Source: JACMLD01 sp044227095 (GTDB taxonomy: Bacteria; Bacteroidota; Bacteroidia; Chitinophagales; Chitinophagaceae). From it: a DNA stretch of 64,000 nt. The notes under the pieces are model-generated. The model did no database searches. It had not been told where the DNA came from and worked only from the letters and a program-made list of their open reading frames with translations. Numbering within the stretch: position 1 is the first letter of the stretch; the number at the start of each line of letters is the position of its first letter. The stretch spans positions 558,001-622,000 of the forward strand of contig JBGAFV010000002.1 of the NCBI GenBank assembly GCA_044227095.1, written 5' to 3'. Positions 24,724-34,618 of the stretch are shown here, one piece after another. Both the position numbers and the translations under genes were made by a program.

Positions 24724-26433
24724 GTGCAAAAAAGATGGAAACTACTGCATGCCAGTGAAGAAAAAGTAACAGCGCTTCACGAATCGCTTAAAATCAATCC
24801 TGCCATTTGTAAAATATTAGTGCAACGTGGTATTGAAAATTTTGATGATGCTAAAAACTATTTCAGGCCGCAAACAAATCAGCTTCACGATCCATGGTTG
24901 ATGAAAGATATGCGCAAAGCCGTAGACAGAGTTTCGTCTGCTATCGCTAAAAATGAAAAAATTCTTGTGTTTGGAGATTACGATGTTGATGGAACTACGG
25001 CAGTTGCATGCATGTACCAGTTCCTGCAAAAAATTCATACACCATCTTGTATTGATTTTTATATCCCTCACCGCTATCGCGAAGGATATGGCATTTCAAA
25101 AATGGGAATTGATTTTGCTAAAGAAAATAATTTCGCTCTTATTATCTCTCTTGATTGTGGCATAAAATCCGTTGAGCTTATAGCGTATGCAAAAGAAAAT
25201 GGTGTGGATTTTATTGTTTGCGACCACCATCTGCCCGAAGAAAGGCTCCCCCCCGCTGTTGCTATTCTTAACCCAAAGCAAACAGACTGTAATTATCCTT
25301 ATAAAGAGCTTTGTGGTTGTGGTGTAGGTTTTAAATTAATTACAGCACTTGCACAAGAACTTAATTTACCGCCGGAAAATTATTTATGTTACCTGGATTT
25401 AGCAGCTATTGCCATTGCTGCGGATATAGTTCCAATAACAGGAGAAAACCGGGTACTTGCGTACTATGGTGTTAAAAAAGTAAATGAAGACCCCAGTAAC
25501 GGTGTTAAAGCGCTTATTGAGTTAAGTGGATTGAAAAAATCACAATTTCATATTACCAACCTGGTATTTGTAATTGCTCCAAGGGTAAATGCTGCAGGAA
25601 GAATGGATGATGCAAAAAAAGCCGTGCAGCTTTTTATTGAGAAAGATTATAAAAAAGCGCTGGAGTTTGCAGAGATGTTACATAGCGATAATTCAGATCG
25701 CAAAGAAGCGGACAGTAGCATTACAGAGGAAGCGCTTGCTATAATAGAAAAAGACATTCTTTTAATCAATAAAAAATCTACTGTTATATTTCAACCGCAT
25801 TGGCATAAAGGCGTTGTGGGTATTGTAGCATCAAGGCTTATTGAAAAATATTACAGGCCAACAGTAGTACTTACTAAAAGCGGGGAACTTGTTGCAGGAA
25901 GTGCAAGAAGTGTTGCAGGATTTAACCTCTACGAAGCTATTTATGCATGCCGTGAACATTTGCTGGCTTACGGGGGTCATTTTGCAGCAGCAGGAATGAC
26001 GTTGTTGCCAGAAGAGGTAGAACCATTTAGTAAAAAGTTTGAAGAAGTAATTACTGCAACAATACCTGAACACTTGTTGGTTCCGGAGCTTTTAATAGAC
26101 AATGAAATAACATTTTCCGATATCAATACCGTCTTTTATAACATCATTGCACAAATGGAGCCATTTGGACCTGAAAATATGCGTCCGGTTTTTTTAGCAC
26201 GCAAAGTTTTTGACAACGGATGGTCAAGAATAGTAAAAGAAGAACACATAAAATTTTCATTGCAGCAAAACAATATTGTTTTGAATGGTATTGGGTTTGG
26301 AATGGCAGATAAATTTTACCTCTTGCAGTCAAAACAACCGCTTGATGTAGTATTTACACTGGATGAAAATGAGTGGAATGGAGACAAATCGCTTCAACTA
26401 AAAGTTATTGACTTCAGGCTATCTGAAGACTAA
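24724..26433 (+). CDS. recJ: Single-stranded-DNA-specific exonuclease RecJ
   Basis: A 569-residue 5'-3' single-strand DNA exonuclease used in recombination and mismatch or base-excision repair. The DHH-family metal motifs are intact: FGDYDVDGTTA (Asp85, 87, 89), a DCG motif and VCDHHLPEE. The DHHA1 region has HWHKGVVGIVASRL and GGHFAAAGMTL. Translation starts at GTG 24724, immediately before QKRWKLLHA, which is where homologues begin. Nearly abuts the convergent PorP/SprF gene. Confidence 0.95.
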   Translation: MQKRWKLLHASEEKVTALHESLKINPAICKILVQRGIENFDDAKNYFRPQTNQLHDPWLMKDMRKAVDRVSSAIAKNEKILVFGDYDVDGTTAVACMYQFLQKIHTPSCIDFYIPHRYREGYGISKMGIDFAKENNFALIISLDCGIKSVELIAYAKENGVDFIVCDHHLPEERLPPAVAILNPKQTDCNYPYKELCGCGVGFKLITALAQELNLPPENYLCYLDLAAIAIAADIVPITGENRVLAYYGVKKVNEDPSNGVKALIELSGLKKSQFHITNLVFVIAPRVNAAGRMDDAKKAVQLFIEKDYKKALEFAEMLHSDNSDRKEADSSITEEALAIIEKDILLINKKSTVIFQPHWHKGVVGIVASRLIEKYYRPTVVLTKSGELVAGSARSVAGFNLYEAIYACREHLLAYGGHFAAAGMTLLPEEVEPFSKKFEEVITATIPEHLLVPELLIDNEITFSDINTVFYNIIAQMEPFGPENMRPVFLARKVFDNGWSRIVKEEHIKFSLQQNNIVLNGIGFGMADKFYLLQSKQPLDVVFTLDENEWNGDKSLQLKVIDFRLSED

Positions 26434-26444
26434 CAAATTCTATA

Positions 26445-27497
26445 TTAATTTCTGAAAGTAGGGCAAATTGATTGTCTTAACGTGCTGTTGCCAGGATTAT
26501 AAAATCCCTGGTTTACAATAGAGAATTCAATAGCACCTCTTGCATTGTTATAATTGCTAAGCGTAGAAGTTGTTACATCGTATGTAAATGTCATGCGCAG
26601 CATTTTCCAGGAAAAACCAAGCATCGGAATAAACGCATCTCCTACCCTATAATAAAGTCCACCAGATACCTGTATCTCTCCATCGCCGCTTAGATTGTAA
26701 TTGGCATTTATACCACCTACCATTTCACTTGCACCAGCCTGGTTGGTATAGTATGCCATTGGGTTTACAATTACCATGTCATTCACTTTAAAACTACCGT
26801 TTAAAAAACCAATGTATCTTGGTGAAAGACGATTATCGTATCCTGTAGTACTTTCAAAAAAACTTTCTTTGGGCCTGTTTAAATGATGAACCGAAAATCC
26901 TCCATTTACATAAATATTGTTTGTAGGAAAATAAGCATAGTTAACTCCAGCCTGAATATCGAGATAACTTGTAGAAGTAGCATTAAATGCTACTGACGAA
27001 GGAATACCCGCATCAAAAAAACCGGTGGCTTTATTAAACTGATCAGGAAATTTTAATTGAGATGGGTCTACTCTTTTATTGGCCCATCCTGCGTTAAACC
27101 CCACAGTAACTAAACTACCAAGACCAATTTGTTGATGATATGCTAATGATCCATAAATTTTTGTAGAGGTTAAATTACCGCTTCCTGCTACGTCACGCAA
27201 TATTACACCACCTACGCCAAGCCATCCGTTTTCAAATCGATCACGAAATACTTGTGCATCGCCCCATACACTCATTGTTTTATAAGGCGCACCCAAAACA
27301 CTAACCCATTGATTTCTGTAATTAGCACCAATCCTGTAATCGGCATCAGGAATAAATCCTGTATTGGCAGGATTGGTAGTAAGCGGTGAATTAAAAAACT
27401 GAGAAAAATGCAGATCCTGTGCAACAGCAATAATGGATGAAAATGTCAATACAAAAGCAATTGCCGTTGTTTTGTAACAACGATATAATGTTTGCAT
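26445..27497 (-). CDS. PorP/SprF family T9SS membrane protein
   Basis: An outer-membrane barrel-like protein of the PorP/SprF family; such proteins often serve one particular secreted partner encoded beside them. From ATG 27497 it has 350 residues, starting with a clean signal peptide (TTAIAFVLTFSSIIAVAQD) and the family's first motif HFSQFFNSPLTTNPANTG, then RIGANYRNQW, VGGVILRD and a C-terminal barrel pattern. A longer frame reaches 27566, but it would put 23 charged residues before the signal peptide. It lies 135 bases after the giant CHU_C protein, which is probably its client. Confidence 0.9.
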   Translation of the reverse strand: MQTLYRCYKTTAIAFVLTFSSIIAVAQDLHFSQFFNSPLTTNPANTGFIPDADYRIGANYRNQWVSVLGAPYKTMSVWGDAQVFRDRFENGWLGVGGVILRDVAGSGNLTSTKIYGSLAYHQQIGLGSLVTVGFNAGWANKRVDPSQLKFPDQFNKATGFFDAGIPSSVAFNATSTSYLDIQAGVNYAYFPTNNIYVNGGFSVHHLNRPKESFFESTTGYDNRLSPRYIGFLNGSFKVNDMVIVNPMAYYTNQAGASEMVGGINANYNLSGDGEIQVSGGLYYRVGDAFIPMLGFSWKMLRMTFTYDVTTSTLSNYNNARGAIEFSIVNQGFYNPGNSTLRQSICPTFRN

Positions 27498-27632
27498 TCC
27501 TGGCCCACCAGAAACACGTTTACCGGAAAAATCCATATTCATTTGCTTGCCGCTTTTCTCATCCATTGCTTACTCTTTATTGTTACCGCATTTTAAGATA
27601 ACACCAATATTATTGCTTTGTTGCGAACATTG

Positions 27633-30600
27633 CTACCTGAGTAACGTAATATCTCCTTTTTTAGTTGCCCTGGTCCCGTCTGTAAACTCAACTTCCAGGG
27701 TATAGGCATAAACATCCATCGGTTGAATAACCCCTTTGTATTTGCCATCCCAACCTATTGTAGGGCTGTTGCTTTCAAAAACAAGATTGCCAAACCGATT
27801 ATAAATACGCCATTTCATTTTACCTATTCCATATCCTCTTACATAAATCATATTGTTTACAGAGTTCTGAGTAGGCGTAAATGCATTGGGCAAATCCAGT
27901 TTAGGCACAATAATTACAGTAAGATCATGATAAGTTGTATCTGAACATCCTGTAGAATTAAATGCAACCAGCATAGCCCTAAACTTACCTGTTTCATTAT
28001 ACTGGTGATCAAAATCAGCCCTGCTTGCAGTTATTAAAGAATCGCCATCTCCAAAAAACCATTTAAACCTTATTGCATCTGCAGAAGATGCGTTGGTAAA
28101 TGTATACGGAAAGTTTTCCTGTGGTGTAATCGGAGAATATGTAAATGCAGCTGTTGGTTTATCTGCCAATGTAATTGTCTTTGAAGTAGAATCAATTTTA
28201 TTACAAGTAGATGTATCAATAGCTATAAGCTTTATGGTATAACTGCCGGCAACAGTATAAAGATGTGTTACTACAGCGCCTGCATCTGTTGATGTGGTAC
28301 CGTCACCAAAATCCCATATAAAATCTGAACCTGCAAGCGATGTATTATTAAACACAGCATTGTCTGGTATACATGCCAGCGGTGCTGTTTCAAACTGGGC
28401 TTTTACCAATGGTGCCACTCTTAATAAAAGTGTATCTATTTCAGGTGCATTACAATAACTGGTGTCTGTTAGAGTAAGGTGCACACTATATGTTCCGGGT
28501 GCAGAATAATTGTGCGTTACAGCTGCAGGACCAGAAACAACTGGAGGTGTTCCATCCCCAAAATCCCATGTAAACGATGTATTGGTAAATGGTGGTGCAG
28601 TTGGTGAATATGTAGATGTATTGGTAAACTGGTAAGATAACGATTGACAAGGCTGAAGCTTGCTTGCTTTAAAGCTTAGGAATGCTTCATTGTTTCTAAC
28701 CCGTACTGTTGTATATACTGTATCGCGGATATTGCAGGTAGTAGAATCTATACCTACCAGCATTACTTTGTAATCGCCAACTAAATTATAAGTATGCTGT
28801 ATATCAAAATTTTTGGTGAATACTGCGGGCGAACCGTCGCCAAAATTCCATTCATAACTGGTTGCATTTCTTACTGTGTCCCTAAATTCTACTGTTAATG
28901 GAACACAACCTGCTGTATCAAACACACCATTTATAAATGCCCTTACACCAGCACCAACACCGGCAAAATTGAATGCTATTTTTACAACGCCAAGGTTACA
29001 GCCGTTGTTACCTGCACCATTGCGTGGACCTACAACATTTGGAGTAGTGGGAAAAGGAGGAAGCGGTGCCCCGCCAACATTGCTATTGCCTTCACAATTG
29101 GCACAAATGGCCTGGTAAATAACCCCCTGCTGATCATAGCGGCTTGTTCCTCCGTCCACATGTTCGCCAAACCCGCTTGGGCCATTTCCACCCTGACCAA
29201 AAAAGCTTCCGTACAAAAGCGAAGCTGCATCTTTTCTTATTACTATAAAATAAAAGTCTTTGTTGTCTGTAAATGATTTGACAGCATTAGGTGTGATAGG
29301 CATACCTACAACACCTTGCTGCCCGAAGATATCTCCCTGCAAAAAAGGAGACCCGCCCCAACCGGAAACATATACATTTTCGCAACGGTCTACAAGAAAT
29401 GCAACTGGTGAAATATTGGGGTCGTGAGACGAACCACCTGACCCAAATACAGTGGAGTAGACATAATCTGATAAATCTTTTTTAAGCTTTACCACAAATT
29501 GCCTTGAATTGGCTACACTATAAGTTGCATTAAAAACAGGCCAGCTTCCTTCCGTAATACCCATAATGTACGGAAAGCCAAGTTTATCGAACTTAATACC
29601 ATAAATAGCATCATAACTTGGTGTGCCAAGATAAGTAGTTGCTATAATTGCGCTGCCATCATTGGCTATTTCAGATACAAATCCATCGGGAGGTGGATCC
29701 ACTGCACCTGCAGCAGCATTTAAAGCCGGTTGCTTAACGCCTGTTTTAGGTCCGGGAAAATTTGTACTGTTTGTTGTTCCTGCCACATATAAATTGCCCG
29801 TGGTAGGACTGATGTCCATTACAAACACACCATCATCACCATCGCCGCCAAGATAAGTACTGAAAATAATATTACTGCAGGAAGGATCAATTTTAAGTAT
29901 GACACCATCTTGCAAACCACTTTTTGTTGACTGCATAGCATTTACCATAGGAAAATCTACTGATTGCGTTTGCGTAGCAACATAAATATTATTAGCCTTA
30001 TCGAGAATTACTTCACCCCTGGAATCATCTCCGTAAAACCTGATTGTTCTTGTTCTTCTTGCAGAAGTAATGCGCTGATCTTCTATATTACATGCATCCA
30101 GGCCAGTTCCGCCTATACGCATAGAACCAATAAGCGCCGTGCCTGCAGCATTAAATTTTACTACCACCAGGTCTGCGCCTGTTGCAGGTGTAGTACCTCC
30201 TGCCGTTGTTGGAAGAACAGTTTTTCCGGGAAAATTGGTAGAGTATGTACGTCCCATCAATACAAGGTTAGCGTTTGCATCAGAGATCATACTCAACGGA
30301 AAATCATCTCCTGTACCTCCAAGATATGTACTGTAAATTCTTGAAGATCCATCGGGACTAAATCTTGTCAATCCTATATCCCAATGAGATCCGCCGTGTG
30401 TTTTCTGAAATGCGCCTGTTGTTGTAGGATAACCGTTACCATCAACTATACCGCCACCAAAAAGGCTTCCATCAGGACCGGGCGTTGCGGTAAAGCCCCA
30501 GTTATCTGTTGTGCTTCCACTAAAAGAGCAAAAAATAACGGTAGGATCTATAATCAGCGGTTGCGTTTTTGAGTACGATTTTATTTTAAACCTAACCGTA

Positions 30601-31391
30601 TTGTTGTTTACAATTTCAAACTTGCAATTAACGTCTGCCTTTCCATTTTTATCGAACTGGTAACTGTAGGGCTCAAGTTCTTTTACATCGCCTACAGAAG
30701 TTTTTATAAAAAGCTGATTGTTTTTAATAAGGAGTTTGTCTGCGCCTTCATACTTCATTTCAATGCTATTGGGATTGGCGCCCGGGTTAACCACTATATC
30801 ATATTTCAATGCTCCATTTTCTGAATAATAACGTACATCAATACCCGGGTACATGTTGCGGTATACAATGCCTTTGTAAATTTTGCAATTGCTGGCCCAT
30901 TTTGAAGGATCGTTTCCAATAAAATAGTTGTTGTAAGATTCCTGCACTTTTTCTGGTATCAGTTGTACATCATCGTTAGCACCTTCAAAACTTACTTTGT
31001 ATGCATGTTCATGCACATCGATGGGTGCAGAAACAGGCATCGATGGTAAAGCTGTATTTGCATTTGTACTTCTTAAATTACTGTTTCCTGCATTGCCGGT
31101 ATTGTTTCCGCCATATGTGCCTGTTCCACTACCCGAATTTGCAGTTGAGTGACCTCCTCCGTGAATAATGTCTCTATTTTTTTTGAGCTCATCAGCATTT
31201 TTCAATAAAACTGTAAATCCTTTCTTTTCCAGGAAAAAAGCACCTGTTGCAATATTGCTCATAAACTTTACCTGGCTGTCCCATTGTCCTTTATTCTCAA
31301 TAAAATCAAAATTACTTTGTTGTGCAGCCAGCCGGAATGAAATAAGGCATGATAAGATCAGGAAGGCGGATATTTGCTTTTGTATCTTCAA
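27633..31391 (-). CDS. Giant secreted protein with SBBP and PKD repeats and CHU_C sorting domain
   Basis: A 1252-residue exported protein. In order: signal peptide (to about residue 23), an N-terminal domain beginning FIENKGQWDSQVKF (about 27-290) interrupted by a Gly/Asn/Ser-rich stretch near residue 95, SBBP-type beta-propeller repeats (STYLGGTGDDFP, STYLGGDGDDG, TYLGTPSYDA; about 300-820), four PKD domains recognisable by WNFGDGSP, WDFGDGTP, WDFGDGTT and WFFGDGDS, and a C-terminal CHU_C (type B T9SS) domain: PNAFTPTQN, WRIYNRFGNLVFES. Paired with PorP/SprF downstream. Adhesin or surface-structure role is inferred. Confidence 0.9.
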   Translation of the reverse strand: MKIQKQISAFLILSCLISFRLAAQQSNFDFIENKGQWDSQVKFMSNIATGAFFLEKKGFTVLLKNADELKKNRDIIHGGGHSTANSGSGTGTYGGNNTGNAGNSNLRSTNANTALPSMPVSAPIDVHEHAYKVSFEGANDDVQLIPEKVQESYNNYFIGNDPSKWASNCKIYKGIVYRNMYPGIDVRYYSENGALKYDIVVNPGANPNSIEMKYEGADKLLIKNNQLFIKTSVGDVKELEPYSYQFDKNGKADVNCKFEIVNNNTVRFKIKSYSKTQPLIIDPTVIFCSFSGSTTDNWGFTATPGPDGSLFGGGIVDGNGYPTTTGAFQKTHGGSHWDIGLTRFSPDGSSRIYSTYLGGTGDDFPLSMISDANANLVLMGRTYSTNFPGKTVLPTTAGGTTPATGADLVVVKFNAAGTALIGSMRIGGTGLDACNIEDQRITSARRTRTIRFYGDDSRGEVILDKANNIYVATQTQSVDFPMVNAMQSTKSGLQDGVILKIDPSCSNIIFSTYLGGDGDDGVFVMDISPTTGNLYVAGTTNSTNFPGPKTGVKQPALNAAAGAVDPPPDGFVSEIANDGSAIIATTYLGTPSYDAIYGIKFDKLGFPYIMGITEGSWPVFNATYSVANSRQFVVKLKKDLSDYVYSTVFGSGGSSHDPNISPVAFLVDRCENVYVSGWGGSPFLQGDIFGQQGVVGMPITPNAVKSFTDNKDFYFIVIRKDAASLLYGSFFGQGGNGPSGFGEHVDGGTSRYDQQGVIYQAICANCEGNSNVGGAPLPPFPTTPNVVGPRNGAGNNGCNLGVVKIAFNFAGVGAGVRAFINGVFDTAGCVPLTVEFRDTVRNATSYEWNFGDGSPAVFTKNFDIQHTYNLVGDYKVMLVGIDSTTCNIRDTVYTTVRVRNNEAFLSFKASKLQPCQSLSYQFTNTSTYSPTAPPFTNTSFTWDFGDGTPPVVSGPAAVTHNYSAPGTYSVHLTLTDTSYCNAPEIDTLLLRVAPLVKAQFETAPLACIPDNAVFNNTSLAGSDFIWDFGDGTTSTDAGAVVTHLYTVAGSYTIKLIAIDTSTCNKIDSTSKTITLADKPTAAFTYSPITPQENFPYTFTNASSADAIRFKWFFGDGDSLITASRADFDHQYNETGKFRAMLVAFNSTGCSDTTYHDLTVIIVPKLDLPNAFTPTQNSVNNMIYVRGYGIGKMKWRIYNRFGNLVFESNSPTIGWDGKYKGVIQPMDVYAYTLEVEFTDGTRATKKGDITLLR

Positions 31392-31529
31392 AGTGGGTCT
31401 AATTTACCTTTTTAAAACGTTATTTGCCCTTAAATGTTATTATTTATCCTTGCTAAGTTACTATCGTAATTATGCAAATTGCTTTCTGTAATCTTACAGT
31501 TTAATAAACGTTTAATGCACGGAATTTAA

Positions 31530-33641
31530 CTACGAAATTTTACTCCAGGCAGTTTTTCCTTTTTTTGTTTGCAGAAAGTCTTTTAACTGCAAATTTTCAG
31601 CCGAATTCAGATCAGGATCTTTGTCTAATACCCGCTCGGCCATTTCTTTTGAGACCTGCAGCAGTTGCCGATCTTCTACAATACTTGCCAGTTTAAAATT
31701 AAGTGCGCCGCTTTGTCTTATTCCTTCAATATCGCCTGGCCCTCTTAACTCCAAATCTTTTTCGGCAATCTTAAAACCATCGTTTGTAGCACACATTATC
31801 TTGATACGCTCCCGCGAAACTTTGGTTGGTTTTAAACCTGTTAACAAGATGCAAAAACTTTGTTCTGCCCCCCTGCCCACTCTGCCCCGCAATTGGTGTA
31901 GTTGCGACAAGCCAAATTTCTCAGCACTTTCAATAACCATTACCGAGGCATTGGGTACGTTTACGCCTACTTCAATAACCGTTGTTGAAACCATTATCTG
32001 GGTATCGGCCTTTACAAATCTATCCATATTGGTGTTCTTCACGTCGGGCTTTTGCTGACCGTGCACCATACTAATCCAGTATTTTGGCTCCGGGAAAAAA
32101 GCTTTTACATTATCATAGCCCCTCATGAGGTTTTCAAAATCCAGTTTTTCTGATTCTTCTATCAGCGGAAAGATAATATACGCCTGCCTGCCCTTTTCAA
32201 TTTCTGATTTTATAAAATCAAGAACTTTCGTTCTATCATATTCATAACGGTGAGCTGTAGTGATTGGTTTACGGCCTGGGGGTAATTCATCAATAACACT
32301 GTAATCAAGATCGCCGTAGGCGGTCATTGCAAGTGTACGTGGTATTGGCGTAGCCGTCATAACAAGTATATGTGGTGGCACTATTGCTTTCTGCCACATT
32401 TTTGCCCGCTGTTCTACACCAAAACGATGCTGTTCATCAACAATTACTAATCCAAGGTTTTGAAATTGAACCGCATCTTCTATAACTGCATGGGTGCCTA
32501 TAAGAATATTTAATTCTCCACTTGCAAGTGCTGCAAGTAATTTATTGCGTGCAGCTTTTTTAGTAGATCCTGTAAGCAGTTCAACACTTACCGGCATATC
32601 TTTTAGCAATTCTTTTAAACTGTTATAATGTTGCGTGGCCAATATTTCAGTTGGCGCCAGCAGGCAGCTTTGAAAACCATTATCGGCAGCAAGCAGCATA
32701 CACAATAATGCAACTATGGTTTTACCGCTGCCTACATCGCCCTGCAGCAAGCGGTTCATTTGTTTGCCCTGTGCAGTATCATGCCTTATTTCTTTTAAAA
32801 CTCTTTTTTGTGCCCCTGTCAATTCAAAAGGCAAATGATTTTTGTAAAAAGAATTAAACAACTCACCTACTTGTGTAAACGTATTGCCTTTTGAAAAACG
32901 GTGACGTTCTGTTTTGGCCATGTTCATTCTTACCTGCGCAATAAAAAATTCTTCAAACTTTAATCTTTGCAAGGCTTGTTCATATGTCTTTTCCGAAGAA
33001 GGAAAGTGTATTTGCCGGTAAGCAATATGGCGAGGCATTAGTTTTAATTGTTCAATAACAGGCGCAGGCAGGTTTTCGGGTATGTCTGTTTCCCTCAGCA
33101 TACTGAACAATGCGTAGGTAAGTTTTGCGGTTTGCCTTCCGCCCAGACCACGCAATTTTAATTTTTCAGTACCTGGATAAACTGGCTCAAGAAAATTTTT
33201 TGTTTCCGTCTTTTCCCTGCTAAAAAGCTCTGTTTCGGGATGGCTCATTTGTGGTGTGCCCTGGAAAAAACTCACCCGTCCGTAAACAAGATATTCATTG
33301 CCCAGTTGAATCATTTTTTGAACCCAATTTATGCTCTGGAACCAAACCAGTTCAATAACACCACTGCTGTCTTTTAACTCTGCTACAAAACGACGGCTTC
33401 TTTTTTCACCAATTATTTCTGCGCTTATAATTTTCCCTGCAAGTTGTATATACTCAGTTTGTGCTGTTATATCTATAACCTGGTTAATCTTTGTTTTATC
33501 TATATGCCTGTTGGGAAAGTGCTCAAGCAAATCATTGAACGTATAAATGCCAAGTTCTTTTTTTAAGATATCGCCACGTTGCGGTCCTACACCTTTCAGG
33601 TATTCAATAGGGTTAACTAATATGGAAGTATTGCGGCTGAT
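31530..33641 (-). CDS. recG: ATP-dependent DNA helicase RecG, unusual start codon
   Basis: A branch-migration helicase that remodels stalled forks and Holliday junctions. Helicase motifs are all visible: Walker A LLQGDVGSGKT, motif II VDEQHRFG, TATPIPRTLA, and motif VI HQLRGRVGRG. The frame holds the conserved N-terminal segment EYLKGVGPQRGDILKKEL upstream of the only available canonical start (TTG at 33530), which would remove it. An in-frame stop at 33653-33651 limits the start to the bases after it, and no ATG, GTG or TTG lies between. I place the start at ATC 33641 (703 residues); ATA 33623 is an alternative. Confidence 0.85.
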   Translation of the reverse strand: MSRNTSILVNPIEYLKGVGPQRGDILKKELGIYTFNDLLEHFPNRHIDKTKINQVIDITAQTEYIQLAGKIISAEIIGEKRSRRFVAELKDSSGVIELVWFQSINWVQKMIQLGNEYLVYGRVSFFQGTPQMSHPETELFSREKTETKNFLEPVYPGTEKLKLRGLGGRQTAKLTYALFSMLRETDIPENLPAPVIEQLKLMPRHIAYRQIHFPSSEKTYEQALQRLKFEEFFIAQVRMNMAKTERHRFSKGNTFTQVGELFNSFYKNHLPFELTGAQKRVLKEIRHDTAQGKQMNRLLQGDVGSGKTIVALLCMLLAADNGFQSCLLAPTEILATQHYNSLKELLKDMPVSVELLTGSTKKAARNKLLAALASGELNILIGTHAVIEDAVQFQNLGLVIVDEQHRFGVEQRAKMWQKAIVPPHILVMTATPIPRTLAMTAYGDLDYSVIDELPPGRKPITTAHRYEYDRTKVLDFIKSEIEKGRQAYIIFPLIEESEKLDFENLMRGYDNVKAFFPEPKYWISMVHGQQKPDVKNTNMDRFVKADTQIMVSTTVIEVGVNVPNASVMVIESAEKFGLSQLHQLRGRVGRGAEQSFCILLTGLKPTKVSRERIKIMCATNDGFKIAEKDLELRGPGDIEGIRQSGALNFKLASIVEDRQLLQVSKEMAERVLDKDPDLNSAENLQLKDFLQTKKGKTAWSKIS

Positions 33642-33656
33642 GTTTCTATTTTAAAA

Positions 33657-33664
33657 CAAAAATA
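33657..33664 (-). promoter_or_regulatory. Probable -7 element of recG
   Basis: TATTTTTG on the minus strand fits TAnnTTTG, but no TTG is found at the usual distance. If real, transcription starts near 33651, leaving a leader of about 10 bases before the proposed start at 33641. Confidence 0.45.
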
Positions 33665-33705
33665 AGGCCTGCGCTGCTAACTGTATCAGTGGGTGGGTAA
33701 CCAGC

Positions 33706-33736
33706 TTGCATATGTGAACATATAAAGTTAATTTTG
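33706..33736 (+). promoter_or_regulatory. Bacteroidota-type promoter of the GT2 gene at 33757
   Basis: TTG at 33706-33708, a 20-base spacer and TAATTTTG at 33729-33736 match the Bacteroidota consensus. The start codon follows 20 bases later, so the leader is about 15 bases. Confidence 0.75.
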
Positions 33737-33756
33737 GCGCAAACCTTTTAAAACAA

Positions 33757-34593
33757 ATGCGACCAATTGTGATACCGGCCTCTATACGGGAAAACAATCA
33801 GCCCAACGAAATCCTGGAGGCAAGGCTTGATGATATTCGTGCAGGTTTTAAGCGTTTATTAAAAGGTGATCCAGAAGTGAGTGTAGTACTTCCTGCCTAC
33901 AATGAAGAAACTTCTATTCTAAAAACATTGTCCTGCTTTTCAAAATCAATTACCAATCGCTCAGTAGAAGTAATTGTCGTTAATAATAACTCCAGCGATA
34001 ATACAGAAGCCATTGTACTAAGTACCGGCGCAAGATGTGTAAAAGAACCAATACAAGGCATTACCCAGGCAAGAAATACAGGGCTAGCCGCCGCACGTGG
34101 AAAATATATTTTGAATGCAGATGCAGATTCACTTTATCCCCCGCACTGGATTGAACAAATGGCAAAACGGCTAGACGACAATAGCATTACTTCTGTATAC
34201 GGAAGATTTGGCTTTTTACCTACCACAGGCACATGGCGTATTGTTTATTTCTTTTACGAAACCATGGGCGATGCTGTACGCTGGTATAAACGAAAATTTA
34301 AAGAAGAAGCTGTAAATGTATTCGGCTGCAATTCTGGTTTTAGAAAAGAACAGGCATTGCAGGTTGATGGTTTTAATCATCCGCCTTCTGCTAATGAAGA
34401 TGGCTATCTTGCATTAAAGCTGCGCAACAAGGGTTTTGGCAGACTTCAGTATGTTTCAGATTTAAGAGCACTTGCATGGACAAGCGACCGTCGCATACAA
34501 AGAGTAGATGGCGGTATCTGGAATGGTTTTTTGAAACGCTTTAAAAGTGTTGTTACCAAAGACGAAGCCTATTGGGGCAAACCTTCCAAATAA
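33757..34593 (+). CDS. Family 2 glycosyltransferase
   Basis: A 278-residue cytoplasmic GT-A enzyme. It has VSVVLPAYNEE, the nucleotide-sugar segment VVNNNSSDNTEA, NADADS as the DxD metal motif and a C-terminal NEDGYLALKLRNKG acceptor-side motif. A 40-residue N-terminal extension precedes the catalytic domain. No transmembrane segment of its own. Sugar and acceptor are unknown. It has its own promoter and is convergent with the next membrane protein gene. Confidence 0.85.
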   Translation: MRPIVIPASIRENNQPNEILEARLDDIRAGFKRLLKGDPEVSVVLPAYNEETSILKTLSCFSKSITNRSVEVIVVNNNSSDNTEAIVLSTGARCVKEPIQGITQARNTGLAAARGKYILNADADSLYPPHWIEQMAKRLDDNSITSVYGRFGFLPTTGTWRIVYFFYETMGDAVRWYKRKFKEEAVNVFGCNSGFRKEQALQVDGFNHPPSANEDGYLALKLRNKGFGRLQYVSDLRALAWTSDRRIQRVDGGIWNGFLKRFKSVVTKDEAYWGKPSK

Positions 34594-34618
34594 ATTGTTG
34601 CTTTCTTTTTATCGCTTA

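Noticed and set aside
27498..27566. Longer N-terminus for the PorP/SprF protein
   Set aside because: It would bury a complete signal peptide 23 residues inside the protein.
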